Assembly: GCA_913055795.1 (NCBI GenBank)
Contig: CAJXLA010000017.1
Location: 1-36,514 of the forward strand
Source of the DNA: an uncultured Alcanivorax sp.
GTDB lineage: Bacteria > Pseudomonadota > Gammaproteobacteria > Pseudomonadales > Alcanivoracaceae
DNA length: 36,514 nucleotides
Direction: 5' to 3'
Within the stretch, counting starts at the first letter, position 1, and each line of letters starts with the position of its first letter. The notes under the pieces are model-generated. The model saw only the letters and a program-made list of their open reading frames with translations, made no database searches and was not told where the DNA came from. A program made the translations under genes and the position numbers. This document shows, in pieces, positions 7,698 through 18,300 of the stretch.

Positions 7698-8162
7698 ATG
7701 AGTTCCGGAAACAAGGTCCTGTTTGCCCTGTTCACATTCGGCCTGGCGGTTATGGCCCAACCGGTGGCGGCCCGGGATGTCACCACCGAACTGCCCGCCG
7801 AGCTCCGCGCATTGCTGCAGGAAGAAATGGTGCAAATCGACGCGGCCATGAAAAGCATCCATAGCGCCATGATTCGCGGACAGCATCAGGTCGTGCAGGC
7901 AAAAGGACAGGCGATTCATGACAGCTTTATCCTGGAGCAGTCCATGACGCCGGAAAAACGCAAGGCGCTGAAAGCCGCTGTGCCGAAGGCGTTTCTGAAA
8001 CTGGACCAGCAATTCCACCAACTCGCCAGGCAACTTGCGAACAGCGCCGGCGCGCGGAATACCGCGAAACAGCAAGAGATCTTCGCGCAAATGACCCAGG
8101 CCTGTGTTACCTGTCACAGCCGTTACGTCGATGAGCGTTTTGATGGACTCAAGCAGCAGTAA
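7698..8162 (+). CDS. Cytochrome c' family periplasmic heme protein
   Basis: A 154-residue exported protein with a signal peptide ending near VAARD (about residue 26). It is helix-rich and carries one heme-binding C136-V-T-C139-H140 motif close to the C-terminus, the placement seen in the four-helix-bundle cytochromes c'. These proteins bind NO or CO or serve as electron carriers in the periplasm. GGGGAGA lies 6 bases upstream of the ATG. The sequence is more divergent than standard cytochrome c', so a related class II-like c-type cytochrome is also possible. It stands alone between the sulfur genes and the ABC exporter. Confidence 0.75.
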   Translation: MSSGNKVLFALFTFGLAVMAQPVAARDVTTELPAELRALLQEEMVQIDAAMKSIHSAMIRGQHQVVQAKGQAIHDSFILEQSMTPEKRKALKAAVPKAFLKLDQQFHQLARQLANSAGARNTAKQQEIFAQMTQACVTCHSRYVDERFDGLKQQ

Positions 8163-8243
8163 CCCGGATCAGACGGTCGTCCAGCTGAACCCGATCAGCT
8201 GGCAAGCTGTTGAAGGCCACCTTTCGTCACTGGACCGGACGGG

Positions 8244-8256
8244 TACAATGCGCGCA
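8244..8256 (+). promoter_or_regulatory. TACAAT -10 element for a probably leaderless ABC-exporter transcript
   Basis: TACAAT at 8244-8249 ends 7 bases before the A of the ATG at 8256, so transcription would start at or next to the start codon. No Shine-Dalgarno sequence is present in the gap. The same arrangement, CGGGTACAAT with identical spacing, occurs before the gene at 35187. No good -35 box is seen. Confidence 0.45.
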
Positions 8257-10088
8257 TGTCACCACCCGCCCAACCCCGTTCCGATACCGGCGGTGAAACG
8301 CCCGGCCGCTTGCTGGGCGTGTTCCGCTACAGCCGCCGGGCCCTGGAACTGGTCTGGACCACCAATCGCCGCCTGACGATCCTGCTCGCCGTGGGCACGC
8401 TGATCGCGGGCCTGCTGCCGGCGGCCGCGGCCAAGGTGGGCCAGTGGATCGTCGACGGCGTGGTGGCCGCCATGGAGGGCAATGGTGACGCCGAGACCGT
8501 GTTCTGGTTCGTGGCCCTGGAAGGCGCGCTCATGGCCGGCATCGCCGGCGCCCAGCGCCTGATTTCGCTGGGGCAGTCCCTGCTGCGCGGGCTGCTGGGC
8601 CAGCGGGTGAACGTCATGATCCTGGACAAGGCGCTCACGCTGCAGCTGGCGCACTTCGAGGATTCGGAATTCTACGACAAGCTCACCCGCGCCCGGCGCG
8701 AAGCCTCCACCCGGCCGCTGGGGCTGGTCAACAAGACCTTCAGCCTGATCCAGAACGCCATCTCGCTGATCAGCTATGCCGCCCTGCTGCTGGCGTTCTC
8801 GCCCTGGGCCGTGGTGATCCTGATCCTGGGCGGCCTGCCCCAGTTCGTGGCCGAGGCGAAGTTCTCCGGCGACGCCTTTCAACTGTTTCGCCGACGCTCG
8901 GCGGACAACCGCCGGCAGATGTATCTCGAAACCGTGCTCGCGCGCGAGGACAGTGCCAAGGAAGTCAAACTCTTCCAGATCGGTCCGTTGCTGCTGGACT
9001 GGTACCGCCGGATCTTCGAACGCATTTACGCCGAGGACCGCGCGCTGACCCTGCGCCGGGAAACCTGGGGTTTCATTCTGGGGCTGCTGGGCACACTGAC
9101 CTTCTACGCCGCTTATGCCTGGATTGTCTGGTCCACCATGCAGGGCCAGCTCAGCCTGGGCGAGATGACCATGTATCTGGCCGTGTTCAAGCAGGGCCAG
9201 TCCGCCGTGAGCGCAAGCCTGACCGCCATATCCGGCATGTACGAGGACAACCTCTATCTGTCCAACCTCTACGAATACCTGGAGCAACCCGTGGAGGGCC
9301 CGACCGGCAGCGCCACCGAGGGCGCGCGCCCCGGCGACGGGGTGCGCTTCGAAAACGTCGGTTTCACCTATCCGGGTAACGAAGAGCCGGCGCTGCACAA
9401 CATCGACCTGCACCTGACTCCGGGCCAGAGCCTGGCCCTGGTGGGCCAGAACGGCTCCGGCAAGACCACGCTCATAAAACTGCTGGGACGGCTCTATGAA
9501 CCCACGGAAGGGCGGATCCTGCTGGATGGCACCGACTTGCGCGACTGGGATCCGCCCGTGCTGCGCCGGCGCATTGGCGTCATCTTCCAGGACTTCATGC
9601 GCTATCAAATGCGCGTGGGCGAAAACATCGGCGCCGGCGACGTGGAGCGTTTCGAGGACACGCAAGGCTGGCGCGAGGCGGCGGAGCAGGGTCTGGCGGA
9701 TGACTTTATCCAAGCACTGCCCGAAGGCTATGAAACCCAGCTCGGCCGCTGGTTCAGCGGCGGCCGCGAACTGTCCGGCGGTCAGTGGCAGAAGATCGCC
9801 GTGGCGCGCGCGTTCATGCGTCGCGGCGCGGACATTCTGGTGCTGGACGAACCCACAGCCGCCATGGACGCCGAAGCGGAAGCACAGGTCTTCCAGCACT
9901 TCCGCGAGATGACCCGCGACCGTATCGCCATTCTCATTTCGCACCGCTTTTCCACGGTGCGCATGGCCGATCAGATCATCGTCATGGAAGAAGGTCGTGT
10001 AATCGAGCGCGGCCAACACGAGGAACTGCTCGCGCTTAACGGCACCTATGCCCGCCTGTTCCGGCTTCAGGCCGCGGGCTACCAGTAA
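8256..10088 (+). CDS. ABC exporter, fused permease and ATPase
   Basis: A 610-residue half-transporter. The N-terminal membrane domain (about residues 40-330) precedes a nucleotide-binding domain with Walker A GQNGSGKTT (397-405), signature LSGGQWQK (about 506-513), Walker B DILVLDEPT (about 526-534) and the switch histidine in ISHRF (about 561-565). Such proteins dimerise in the inner membrane and export lipids, peptides or drugs. The signature reads SGGQWQK rather than the common SGGQRQR; this variant occurs in several exporter subfamilies. It stands alone and the substrate cannot be predicted. The ATG at 8256 directly follows a -10 box, suggesting leaderless translation. Confidence 0.9.
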   Translation: MSPPAQPRSDTGGETPGRLLGVFRYSRRALELVWTTNRRLTILLAVGTLIAGLLPAAAAKVGQWIVDGVVAAMEGNGDAETVFWFVALEGALMAGIAGAQRLISLGQSLLRGLLGQRVNVMILDKALTLQLAHFEDSEFYDKLTRARREASTRPLGLVNKTFSLIQNAISLISYAALLLAFSPWAVVILILGGLPQFVAEAKFSGDAFQLFRRRSADNRRQMYLETVLAREDSAKEVKLFQIGPLLLDWYRRIFERIYAEDRALTLRRETWGFILGLLGTLTFYAAYAWIVWSTMQGQLSLGEMTMYLAVFKQGQSAVSASLTAISGMYEDNLYLSNLYEYLEQPVEGPTGSATEGARPGDGVRFENVGFTYPGNEEPALHNIDLHLTPGQSLALVGQNGSGKTTLIKLLGRLYEPTEGRILLDGTDLRDWDPPVLRRRIGVIFQDFMRYQMRVGENIGAGDVERFEDTQGWREAAEQGLADDFIQALPEGYETQLGRWFSGGRELSGGQWQKIAVARAFMRRGADILVLDEPTAAMDAEAEAQVFQHFREMTRDRIAILISHRFSTVRMADQIIVMEEGRVIERGQHEELLALNGTYARLFRLQAAGYQ

Positions 10089-10094
10089 ACGGCT

Positions 10095-10427
10095 TCAGCC
10101 GGCATGCTTCAGCGCCAGACGCTTGCGGAGGCGCTGGACACGGTTGCCCTGCGTCTGCGCTTCGTCGGTTTCCAGCAGCTGCACATAGCCGTGGTCACGA
10201 AGCTCGTTGAACCTGGCGGCGACATCGCCGTAATTTTCCAGTGTCCGGGCATAGACCCGGAAAGGCGAGTGCCCGTCCACCGACCGCAACAGGGTCCGCA
10301 AACGCCGGGGCAGCGACGACTGCGACGTGTGCACCCGGCTCTCGCGGTGCCCCTGTCCGGTCTTGATGAACACATCCTCGGTGTGAAAGCTTCGTTGCTG
10401 CCCCTCAGCCCGCGTAGCGGCATGCAT
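10095..10427 (-). CDS. Conserved protein with an SLPRRLRTLL domain, paralogue of the 11080-11736 product
   Basis: A 110-residue protein of unknown function. Residues of about 15-85 match the N-terminal domain of the 218-residue protein encoded at 11080-11736: both have F-x-x-x-DV-x-x-KT, then RES-R-x-x-T, then SSLPRRLRTLL, VDG-x-x-PF-x-VY and NYGDV. The pattern resembles small winged-helix-like domains (LDPRLRxLLxxVDG) found in proteobacterial signalling proteins, a comparison I hold loosely. I chose the ATG at 10427 because GGAGGG lies about 7 bases upstream; a TTG one codon earlier is possible. It converges with the ABC exporter and lies 157 bases downstream of the BLUF gene, so it may be read from the same transcript. 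Confidence 0.7.
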   Translation of the reverse strand: MHAATRAEGQQRSFHTEDVFIKTGQGHRESRVHTSQSSLPRRLRTLLRSVDGHSPFRVYARTLENYGDVAARFNELRDHGYVQLLETDEAQTQGNRVQRLRKRLALKHAG

Positions 10428-10583
10428 CAAATTACCCTCCTTTGCGGCCTGGTCAAACCGGATCGAAGCGCAATGCCTTCAACCCCGACCGATGAACACT
10501 GTGGACACCGGCCCGTGAAAGCACGGTGACGCAAGCCTTTGTGCAGCTGCGCGGCCATCACGCTCCACCCGGGCAACGCGCAC

Positions 10584-11069
10584 TCAGGACGCACTGAACA
10601 ACCGCGCCAGCGCGCCTTTTTCCGGCGTCTCCTGCGGCTTGGCTTTCTTGTCTTCCATGGCCACTGTGGTATCCGTCAGTTCCTGCATCATGTTCTCCAC
10701 GGCATCGCCTTCCATGACATAGGGGTTGAACTGACTGCGCACCGAGTACTTGAGATAGATGGAGCGACTGGCTTCACTCGCGGGCGCAAAGGACATGGAC
10801 CATTCCGCCCAGTTGCGGCTCTCGGCGCGTTCGTACTTGAGGATCATCAGATCCTTGTGACGCGGGTCCTGCTCCAGGGTGTTGTAGAGCTTGTTGACCT
10901 CCTTGCGATCGCCCTCCAGCACCTGCAGAAAGATGCGGGAATTGAACATGAGCATGCCGGTGAGGTCCTTCGCGGCATTGTTCTTCTGGGCGGTGGCGAG
11001 AATGCGACGGAATTCGTCGATATCCACACCCTCGGTGGCAGTGCTGCAATAGATGATACGCGTGAGCAT
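10584..11069 (-). CDS. BLUF-domain blue-light photoreceptor
   Basis: A 161-residue protein whose first 95 residues form a BLUF domain, which binds FAD and switches on blue light. The key residues have the AppA spacing: Y7 (AppA Y21), N31 (N45), Q49 (Q63) in FLQVLEGD, W90 (W104) and M92 (M106). The RH-x-D region (DPRHKDLMIL) is also present. The C-terminal 65 residues have no recognised output domain, so it is a short BLUF protein that probably signals by contacting a partner. The ATG at 11069 follows AAGGAG with good spacing. It lies 10 bases after the 218-residue protein's stop codon, so the two are almost certainly co-transcribed. Confidence 0.9.
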   Translation of the reverse strand: MLTRIIYCSTATEGVDIDEFRRILATAQKNNAAKDLTGMLMFNSRIFLQVLEGDRKEVNKLYNTLEQDPRHKDLMILKYERAESRNWAEWSMSFAPASEASRSIYLKYSVRSQFNPYVMEGDAVENMMQELTDTTVAMEDKKAKPQETPEKGALARLFSAS

Positions 11070-11079
11070 GTTGTCTCCT

Positions 11080-11736
11080 TCAGGCGAGTTGCTTGCGCAC
11101 TTCAGATACGAAGCGCTTGACGTCCCGGCTGCCCATGCCCGCCTTGAGTTCCTCGGCAAGCTCGGGCAACAGATCCAGCAATTGCTGGGGCGTATCCACG
11201 GCTTCCACTTTCAGCAGAAGTTCCATGGCATCCGAACCCAGTTTTTCGGTGATCAGCGTGCTGATATCGCTCATCAGCTCGCGGAATTCGTGCTGATCGA
11301 TGCCACGGCCCGCCGGCTGTTCGGGATTGCCGGCCGATTCCGGCGCTGGTTCCGCGCGGGGCGCGGGTGACTGTTCGGCTCGGGGCTCCGGCTCGGGCTG
11401 GGCTCCCGGCGCCGCGGTCGGTTGCACTTCCTCCACCGGCGGCGGCCCGGCCGCGCCTGTTTTGGTATGCTCCCGGACTTGACATTCCAGATAACCGCCC
11501 GTGACGAGCGCCTCGTAGAGCGAGCCCACGTCGCCGTAATTCGCCAGCGTCTCTTCATAGACATGAAAAGGGGTCTTGCCGTCGACCACCATCAGCAGCG
11601 TGCGCAGGCGCCGCGGCAGCGACGACTCGGCGGTCTGAATGCGGCTCTCCCGGTTGCCCTTTTCCGTTTTGACCAGGACGTCGCCGGGATGGAATTCAGC
11701 TTCGTCGTTCATGGCTTTCACTTGTTCGTTGGACAT
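11080..11736 (-). CDS. Two-domain protein co-transcribed with the BLUF photoreceptor
   Basis: A 218-residue protein. An N-terminal domain of about 90 residues contains SLPRRLRTLLMVVDGKTPF and NYGDV and is paralogous to the 10095-10427 product. A linker very rich in Pro, Glu and Ala follows (about residues 93-145), then a helical C-terminal domain (about 150-218). The C-terminal part, with ITEKLGSDAMELLLK and LLPELAEEL, resembles helical tails attached to signalling proteins in other proteobacteria, without a named function. AGGGGG precedes the ATG. Placed 10 bases upstream of the BLUF gene, it is the best candidate for the photoreceptor's partner. Confidence 0.7.
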   Translation of the reverse strand: MSNEQVKAMNDEAEFHPGDVLVKTEKGNRESRIQTAESSLPRRLRTLLMVVDGKTPFHVYEETLANYGDVGSLYEALVTGGYLECQVREHTKTGAAGPPPVEEVQPTAAPGAQPEPEPRAEQSPAPRAEPAPESAGNPEQPAGRGIDQHEFRELMSDISTLITEKLGSDAMELLLKVEAVDTPQQLLDLLPELAEELKAGMGSRDVKRFVSEVRKQLA

Positions 11737-11948
11737 AAATTACCCCCTGCCTCTGGGCGCGTCCCGGGATTTTCGCCGGAACGCGTACACAGCGACCGTT
11801 TGAACTGCGTCACACTTTAGGACCGGATGCGTGAAAGCCTGGTGAATCAAGGCGTCGTGAATTTTCGGAAACACAAAAGGCGCCGCCGAATTGAGCGCCC
11901 CGGCCTTTACCTTTATAAAGGGGCTTTGCCATCGCCTCGTGGGGATCC

Positions 11949-14900
11949 ATGCAACCCGGCTTTGCCGTCATCCACGCCAACCATCTGGAAGACCTGACCG
12001 ACATCACGGTCCAGTGGCTGCGCGATAACCCTCTGGCACCGCTGGAAAACGAGGTCTTTCTGGTGCAGTCCAACGGCATGGCCCAGTGGCTCAAGCTGGA
12101 GCTGGCCGCCGACGACGCCTGTGGCATTGCCGCCGCACAGGAATTCCAGATGCCCCAGCGCTTTCTCTGGCAGGTCTACCGCCAGGTGCTGGGCGAGAAT
12201 CAGGTGCCGCGCACCTCGCCCTATGACAAGTCCCGGCTGATCTGGCGGCTGATGCGGCTACTGCCGGAACTGCTCGGTGACGAGGCCTTCGCGGCCCTGC
12301 GCCGCTTTCTCGACGAGGGCACCGACCAGCGCAAGCGCTATCAGCTCGCCGAACGCCTGGCCGATCTGCTGGACCAGTACCAGGTCTACCGCGCGGACTG
12401 GCTGGATGACTGGGAAGCGGGCCGGGACCGCATCCGCCGTGATCCCGCCGACGACGGGAGCGAACTGGACGCCGATCAGCGCTGGCAGGCGATTCTCTGG
12501 CGCCGGCTGATCGAGGACATGGACACGAATCAGCGCGACACCTCGCGCGCGAAGATTCACCGGCGTTTTCTGCAAGCGCTGGACCAGGGCGACGCGCCCG
12601 CCGATCTACCCCGGCGCATCGTGGTCTTCGGCATTAGCTCCTTGCCCCAGCAGGCGCTGGAAGCGCTGCATGCGCTCTCGCGTCACTGTCAGATCCTGAT
12701 GCTGGTGCAGAACCCCTGCCGGCATTACTGGGCGGATATCGTCGAGGACCGGCACCTGTTGCGCATTGACCAGAACCGCCATGGCAGCAAGCCGGAACTG
12801 GCCACGCTCGACCCGGAGGAAATGCATCGCTACGCCAACCCGCTGCTCGCCGCCTGGGGCAAGCAGGGCCGCGACTATATCGGTCTGCTCTACAACTATG
12901 ACCTGCCCGAGCAATATCAGGGCTGGTTCAATGAAATTGATGCGTTCTCGGACGTAACCACCCGACACCATGCACCCGATAGTCTGCTGGCCGAAATCCA
13001 GCAGGCCATTCTTGATCTGGAACCCCTGCCGCCGGCGGATCAGTCCCGGATGCGTTCACCGGACGCTTCGGTGTCCCTGCAGGTCACGCACGGTCCCCAG
13101 CGCGAAGTGGAAGTGCTGCACGATCAGTTGCTCCAGCGCTTCAAGGACGCCGGCGGCGATCTGCGCCCACGCGACGTGATCGTCATGGTCCCGGACATCG
13201 AAACCTATGCGCCGCACATCGAGGCGGTCTTCGGCAATCTCGACAGCGACGATCCGCGCCATATTCCCTACACCATTTCCGACCGCAGTCAGCGTCATAC
13301 CCTGGCGCTTGCCGGCGCACTGGAAAAACTGCTGGAGCTGCCCGAGTGGCGCTTTACCGTGGGCGAGCTGCTGGATCTGCTGGATGTGCCGGCGCTGCGC
13401 GCACGCTTTGGCCTGCACGAAAACGATCTGCCCTTATTGCATCAATGGATACACGGCGCCGGCATCCGCTGGGGCCTGCACGGCGAACAACGCGCCGCTC
13501 TGGATCTGCCCGCGGAGTTCGAACAGAACAGCTGGTGGTTCGGACTCAAACGCATGCTGCTCGGCTATGCCGTGGGCCAGGGCGAGGCCTGGGAGGGCAT
13601 TGAACCCTATGACGAAGTGGGCGGTCTGGAAGCGGACCTTGCCGGGCGTCTGGTGCAACTGCTCGAGACCCTGGAAACCCAGTGGCACGAGTTGCGCCGC
13701 GACGGCACACCCACGGAATGGGTACAACGTCTGCGCGCACTGACCGAAGCGCTTTTCCTGCTCACCGAACCCGAAGACCTGCAACTCGAAGCCACGTTGC
13801 TGGACGCACTGGAGCAATGGCAATCCGCCTGCCTTGAGGCCGGCTTCGACGAGCCTCTGCCACTGGCCGTGGCCAGTCAGGCCTGGCTGTCCGCGCTGGA
13901 TCCATCCGGTCTGTCACAACGTTTTCTCGCCGGCCGGGTCAACTTCTGCACCCTCATGCCCATGCGCTCCATTCCCTTCCGCGTGGTCTGCCTGCTGGGC
14001 ATGAATGACGGCGACTATCCGCGCAGCCAGACGCCACTGGATTTCGATCTCATGGGCGTCAAGGATCAGTATCGTCCGGGTGACCGTTCAAGACGCGAGG
14101 ATGATCGCTATCTGTTCCTGGAAGCGCTGTTGTCCGCGCGTGAACAACTTTACATCAGCTGGGTGGGGCGCAACGTACGCGACAACGACAAACGCCCGCC
14201 TTCGGTCCTGCTGGCCCAGTTGCAGGACTATATCGAACAGGGCTGGCGCACAAACCGAGGCAAATCACTGCTGGAAGCCATTACCACCGAGCATCCCTTG
14301 CAGCCGTTCAGCCGGCGCTATTTTGAAAAGGGCAGTCTGCTTTTCACCTTTGCCAAAGAATGGGTCGCTGTTCATGACGACAAGCCTGTGGTTGAGGAGA
14401 ATCGTCCCCTGCCGCCACCGGAACCGGAAAGCGAACCCGTACTGGCGCTGAACCAGCTTTCCCGCTTTCTCAAACAGCCCGCGGCCCTGTTCTTTCACGA
14501 ACGGCTCAAGGTGCGCTTCCAGCGTCCCGATCTGGAAGCCGAGGACGCCGAGCCCTTCGACTTCGATGGCCTGGATCAGTACCAGATCACCGAGGAATTG
14601 CTGGACGCCACGCGAACCGCCACGGAGCACAATACCGAAACGGCCCTGGCCAAACGCGAAGCCGCGCTGCGCCGCGCGGGCCGGATTCCGCCCGGCGTCT
14701 TTGGCGAATCCGCCCTGGCCGAAATCAGTGAAAAGGCCCGCGCCGCCGTGGGCCACTGGCAGCAGCTGCGCTCCGGCTGGCAACCGACCGAAGACATTCA
14801 CGAGATTCGGCAGGCATTTCAGGTCGGGGACCAGAACATCCACATCGAGGACTGGCTGGACGATCTGCTGGTCAATGACGAAGGCCGCCACGCCCGCGTG

Positions 14901-15395
14901 CTGATGCTGCCCAATGACCTGGCCAACAACAAGGACAAGAACAAGACCTGGAATGCCCTGCCCGCCTGGATCGTTCATCTGGGTGGCTGTGCCCAGGGGC
15001 TGGATCTGACCACCGCACTGATTGCCGGTGATCAACGCAAGGTGTTGCGGCCCATCGCACCGGAGGAAGCCCGGGATCTTCTGCACAGTCTCATCGAGGG
15101 CTGGTGGCTGGGTCAGCAGGCGCCGTTGCCCGTGGCCTGTCGCAGCGCCTTTGCCTGGCTCGATCACGACGACAAGAAGAATCCGGCAGAGCATGCGCGG
15201 ACCGAATACGAGGGCGGCTTCAACAAGACCGGCGAACGGGATTTCACACCGGAACTCGGGCGCGCCTTCCCCGATCTCGATGCCATGATCGCCGCCAACG
15301 AACCCGCGCCCGGTGGTTTCGAGGCCTGGATGCGGTCTTTCTATGAACCCTTGCGTGAACGCCTGGTTCATCTGCCGGAAGGAGAAACGCTGTGA
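11949..15395 (+). CDS. recC: RecBCD subunit RecC (exodeoxyribonuclease V gamma chain)
   Basis: A 1148-residue protein (E. coli RecC has 1122) with the RecC-family opening, F-x-V-x-HANHLEDL and NEVFLVQSNGMAQWLK, and the later signature FCTLMPMRSIPFRVVCLLGM followed by NDGDYPR. RecC is the structural subunit that splits the duplex and recognises Chi; it carries an inactive helicase fold and a nuclease-like domain. The ATG at 11949 follows GGGG at 11942-11945. A 12-bp perfect palindrome, CCTTTATAAAGG, lies at 11910-11921 just upstream and may belong to the promoter. The stop codon overlaps the recB start (GTGA), so the two are translationally coupled. Confidence 0.95.
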   Translation: MQPGFAVIHANHLEDLTDITVQWLRDNPLAPLENEVFLVQSNGMAQWLKLELAADDACGIAAAQEFQMPQRFLWQVYRQVLGENQVPRTSPYDKSRLIWRLMRLLPELLGDEAFAALRRFLDEGTDQRKRYQLAERLADLLDQYQVYRADWLDDWEAGRDRIRRDPADDGSELDADQRWQAILWRRLIEDMDTNQRDTSRAKIHRRFLQALDQGDAPADLPRRIVVFGISSLPQQALEALHALSRHCQILMLVQNPCRHYWADIVEDRHLLRIDQNRHGSKPELATLDPEEMHRYANPLLAAWGKQGRDYIGLLYNYDLPEQYQGWFNEIDAFSDVTTRHHAPDSLLAEIQQAILDLEPLPPADQSRMRSPDASVSLQVTHGPQREVEVLHDQLLQRFKDAGGDLRPRDVIVMVPDIETYAPHIEAVFGNLDSDDPRHIPYTISDRSQRHTLALAGALEKLLELPEWRFTVGELLDLLDVPALRARFGLHENDLPLLHQWIHGAGIRWGLHGEQRAALDLPAEFEQNSWWFGLKRMLLGYAVGQGEAWEGIEPYDEVGGLEADLAGRLVQLLETLETQWHELRRDGTPTEWVQRLRALTEALFLLTEPEDLQLEATLLDALEQWQSACLEAGFDEPLPLAVASQAWLSALDPSGLSQRFLAGRVNFCTLMPMRSIPFRVVCLLGMNDGDYPRSQTPLDFDLMGVKDQYRPGDRSRREDDRYLFLEALLSAREQLYISWVGRNVRDNDKRPPSVLLAQLQDYIEQGWRTNRGKSLLEAITTEHPLQPFSRRYFEKGSLLFTFAKEWVAVHDDKPVVEENRPLPPPEPESEPVLALNQLSRFLKQPAALFFHERLKVRFQRPDLEAEDAEPFDFDGLDQYQITEELLDATRTATEHNTETALAKREAALRRAGRIPPGVFGESALAEISEKARAAVGHWQQLRSGWQPTEDIHEIRQAFQVGDQNIHIEDWLDDLLVNDEGRHARVLMLPNDLANNKDKNKTWNALPAWIVHLGGCAQGLDLTTALIAGDQRKVLRPIAPEEARDLLHSLIEGWWLGQQAPLPVACRSAFAWLDHDDKKNPAEHARTEYEGGFNKTGERDFTPELGRAFPDLDAMIAANEPAPGGFEAWMRSFYEPLRERLVHLPEGETL

Positions 15396-18300
15396 GCGAA
15401 AACGAAGCACCCTTGCCGCTCAGCTTTCCCCTCAAGGGCGCGCGCCTGATCGAGGCCAGCGCGGGCACCGGCAAGACCTTTACACTAGCCGCGCTCTATG
15501 TACGCCTGGTATTGCGCCATGGGGGCGACAATGCCTTTGTGCGTGCACTCATGCCGCCCGAGATCCTGGTGGTCACTTTCACCGAGGCGGCCACACGCGA
15601 ACTGCGTGACCGCATTCGCAACCGGCTCGCGGAAACCGCGCGCTTTTTCCGCGGCCAGGAAGACGAAACCGACGCCGATCCTTTCGTCGCCGGCCTGCTG
15701 GCCGAACATGACGAAACCGAACGGCCCGGTTGCGCGGACCTGCTCGACGCCGCCGCGCAGTGGATGGACGAGGCGGCCGTCTACACCATCCATTCGTTCT
15801 GCAATCGCATGCTGCGCGAACATGCCTTTGATTCGGGCAGTCTCTTTGATCTCGAACTCAGTCAGGACGAACAACAGATCGTCGAGGACGCCGCCCGGGA
15901 TTACTGGCGTACCTTCTGTTATCCACTGAACGAACGCGAGGCGCACACGCTCAAAGAAATCGCCACCACGCCGGATGAACTCCTGGCGGAGGTGCGCCCC
16001 CTGCTGGGGCAGGATGGGGAAGCCCTGCGCGAATCCGCCGGCGATATCCTCCGGCGCATTACCGATGAACGCGAAGAAAAACGCGAAGCCGGCAAGGCCT
16101 TCTGGCGCGAACAGCTTCCCGATCTGATCGGCAAGTTCGAACAGGCCTGGAACGAAAAGCGCCTGCCGAAAAGCAAGCCGTCCAATTCGAAAAAGGTACT
16201 GGAGTGGCTGGACCAGATCCGTGCCTGGACCCAGGACCCGGAAGCGGTCACGCCTGGGCTCACGGCTACCGCCTTTCAGCGTCTGCGCCCGGAAGAAATC
16301 CGGGCGCACGGCACCGAAGTGGACGAACTCGCCGGCCATCCGGGGCTGGAACGGCTGCCCGAACTCCAGGACCCGCAAGCCGGACTGCCGAAACTAACAC
16401 CGGAGCTGCTGCCCCATGCGGCCGCCTGGATCACCGAACGCGTTCAGCGGCACAAGCGGCGTCAGGGTGTTATCGGTTTCGACGACATGCTGAGCCGATT
16501 GCGCGATGCCCTGCACGGAGACAATGGCAATAAGCTCGCGCGCATCATTCGCAACCAGTTCCCGGTGGCGCTGATCGACGAGTTCCAGGACACGGATCCG
16601 GTGCAGTACGACATCTTCCACCGGATCTATGCCCAGCAGCCGGACGTAGGCTGGTTCATGATCGGCGATCCCAAGCAGGCGATCTATGCCTTCCGGGGCG
16701 CGGATATCTTTACCTATCTGCATGCACGGAAGACGGTCGGCGAAAACCGGCACAGTCTGGATCACAACTTCCGTTCCAGCCCGGCGCTGGTGGAAGCGGT
16801 GAATCAGGTCTTGGGCGCGGCCGAAGCCCGGAACCCGGAAGGGGCCTTTCTGCTGGATCACAGCATTCCGTTCGAGCACGTCCATGCGGGCACGAAACAG
16901 AACAAGCGACTGACGGTGAACGAACGCGAGCAGCCCGCACTCAACTTCTGGCTGCTGTTCCAGAATCCGGACTCCGGCGAGACCAGCCTGCCCAAGGGGC
17001 AGTATCAGGAACAGATGGCCGCCGCTTGCGCCTCGCACATGACCCGGCTGCTCAATCAGGGCCGCACCGGTGAGGCGTACCTGCACGACGACACCAGCGA
17101 ACCGGTCCGGCCCGCGGACATGGCCGTGCTGGTACGCACCGGCCGGGAAGCCCGCGCCATCCGTAATGAACTCGACCGCCGCGGCGTGCGTTCGGTCTAT
17201 CTTTCCGACAAGGACAATGTGCTCACCACGGGCGAAGCCAACGACATGCTGCTATGGCTCATGGCCTGTGCCGAACCGGAATCGGAAAGCGCGCTGCGCG
17301 CCGCCCTGGCCACGGCCACCCTGGGCCTGAGCTGGCGTCAGCTGGATGAACTGGGCAACGACGAACGCCAGCGGGAAGACAAGATCGATCAGTTCCGCGA
17401 CTATCGCCGGCGCTGGCGCCGTCAGGGCGTGCTGGCCATGCTGCGCACCCTGATGCGTCAGCACGAGGTTCCCGAACGGCTGATGCAGTGCGAGGGTGGC
17501 GAACGTTCGCTCACCAATCTGCTGCATCTCTCGGAACTGCTGCAACAGGCGGCTACCGGTCTCGACGGCGAACAGGCTTTGATCCGCTGGTTCGCCGAGG
17601 AACAGGACGCGGCCGCCGACAGTGCCGCCAGCGAGGAACAGATCCTGCGCCTGGAAAGCGACGCGGATCTGGTGAAGGTGATCACCATTCACAAGGCCAA
17701 GGGCCTGGAATACCCACTGGTGTTTCTGCCCTTCATCTGCAACTTCCGCCCGGTAAATCCGAACGACAAGCCGCTGCGCTATCACGACGAAAACAATGTG
17801 CTGCAACTGAGTCTCGAACCGGACGAGACTATCCTGGCCCAGGCAGAACGCGAACGTCTGGCCGAGGACATGCGCCTGCTCTATGTCGCGCTGACACGAG
17901 CGAAGTTCGCCTGCTGGCTGGGCATGGCCCCCATGCGCAGTGGCGGCGGCAAAAGCCGAATGGATCTGCACCAGAGCGGGATAGGCACCCTGCTGGGGAT
18001 CAACGCGGACGATCAGGTGGATCAGTTGCAGGAGAAACTGCAACACCACGCGCACAACAGTGAAACCATCCAGGTGGTGCCGGCACCGGAGATCACCAGC
18101 GAAACCCTGCAACCGGCCTCAGAGAAAGACAACAGAATCGGGTCTGCGGAGACCTTCGAGGGTGTGCCCATGGAACGCTGGTGGGTCGCCAGCTACAGCG
18201 CCCTGCAACATGAAGCGGGTCAAAATACGCCGCCGGATTCGGCCCGGGACGAGGATTATCTCGAAGAAACACCGGCATCCGGGTCCATGTCACGCGGAGC

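Noticed and set aside
8259-10019. 586-codon minus-strand frame
   Set aside because: It mirrors the ABC exporter, whose Walker and signature motifs are unambiguous. The antisense product shows no motif.
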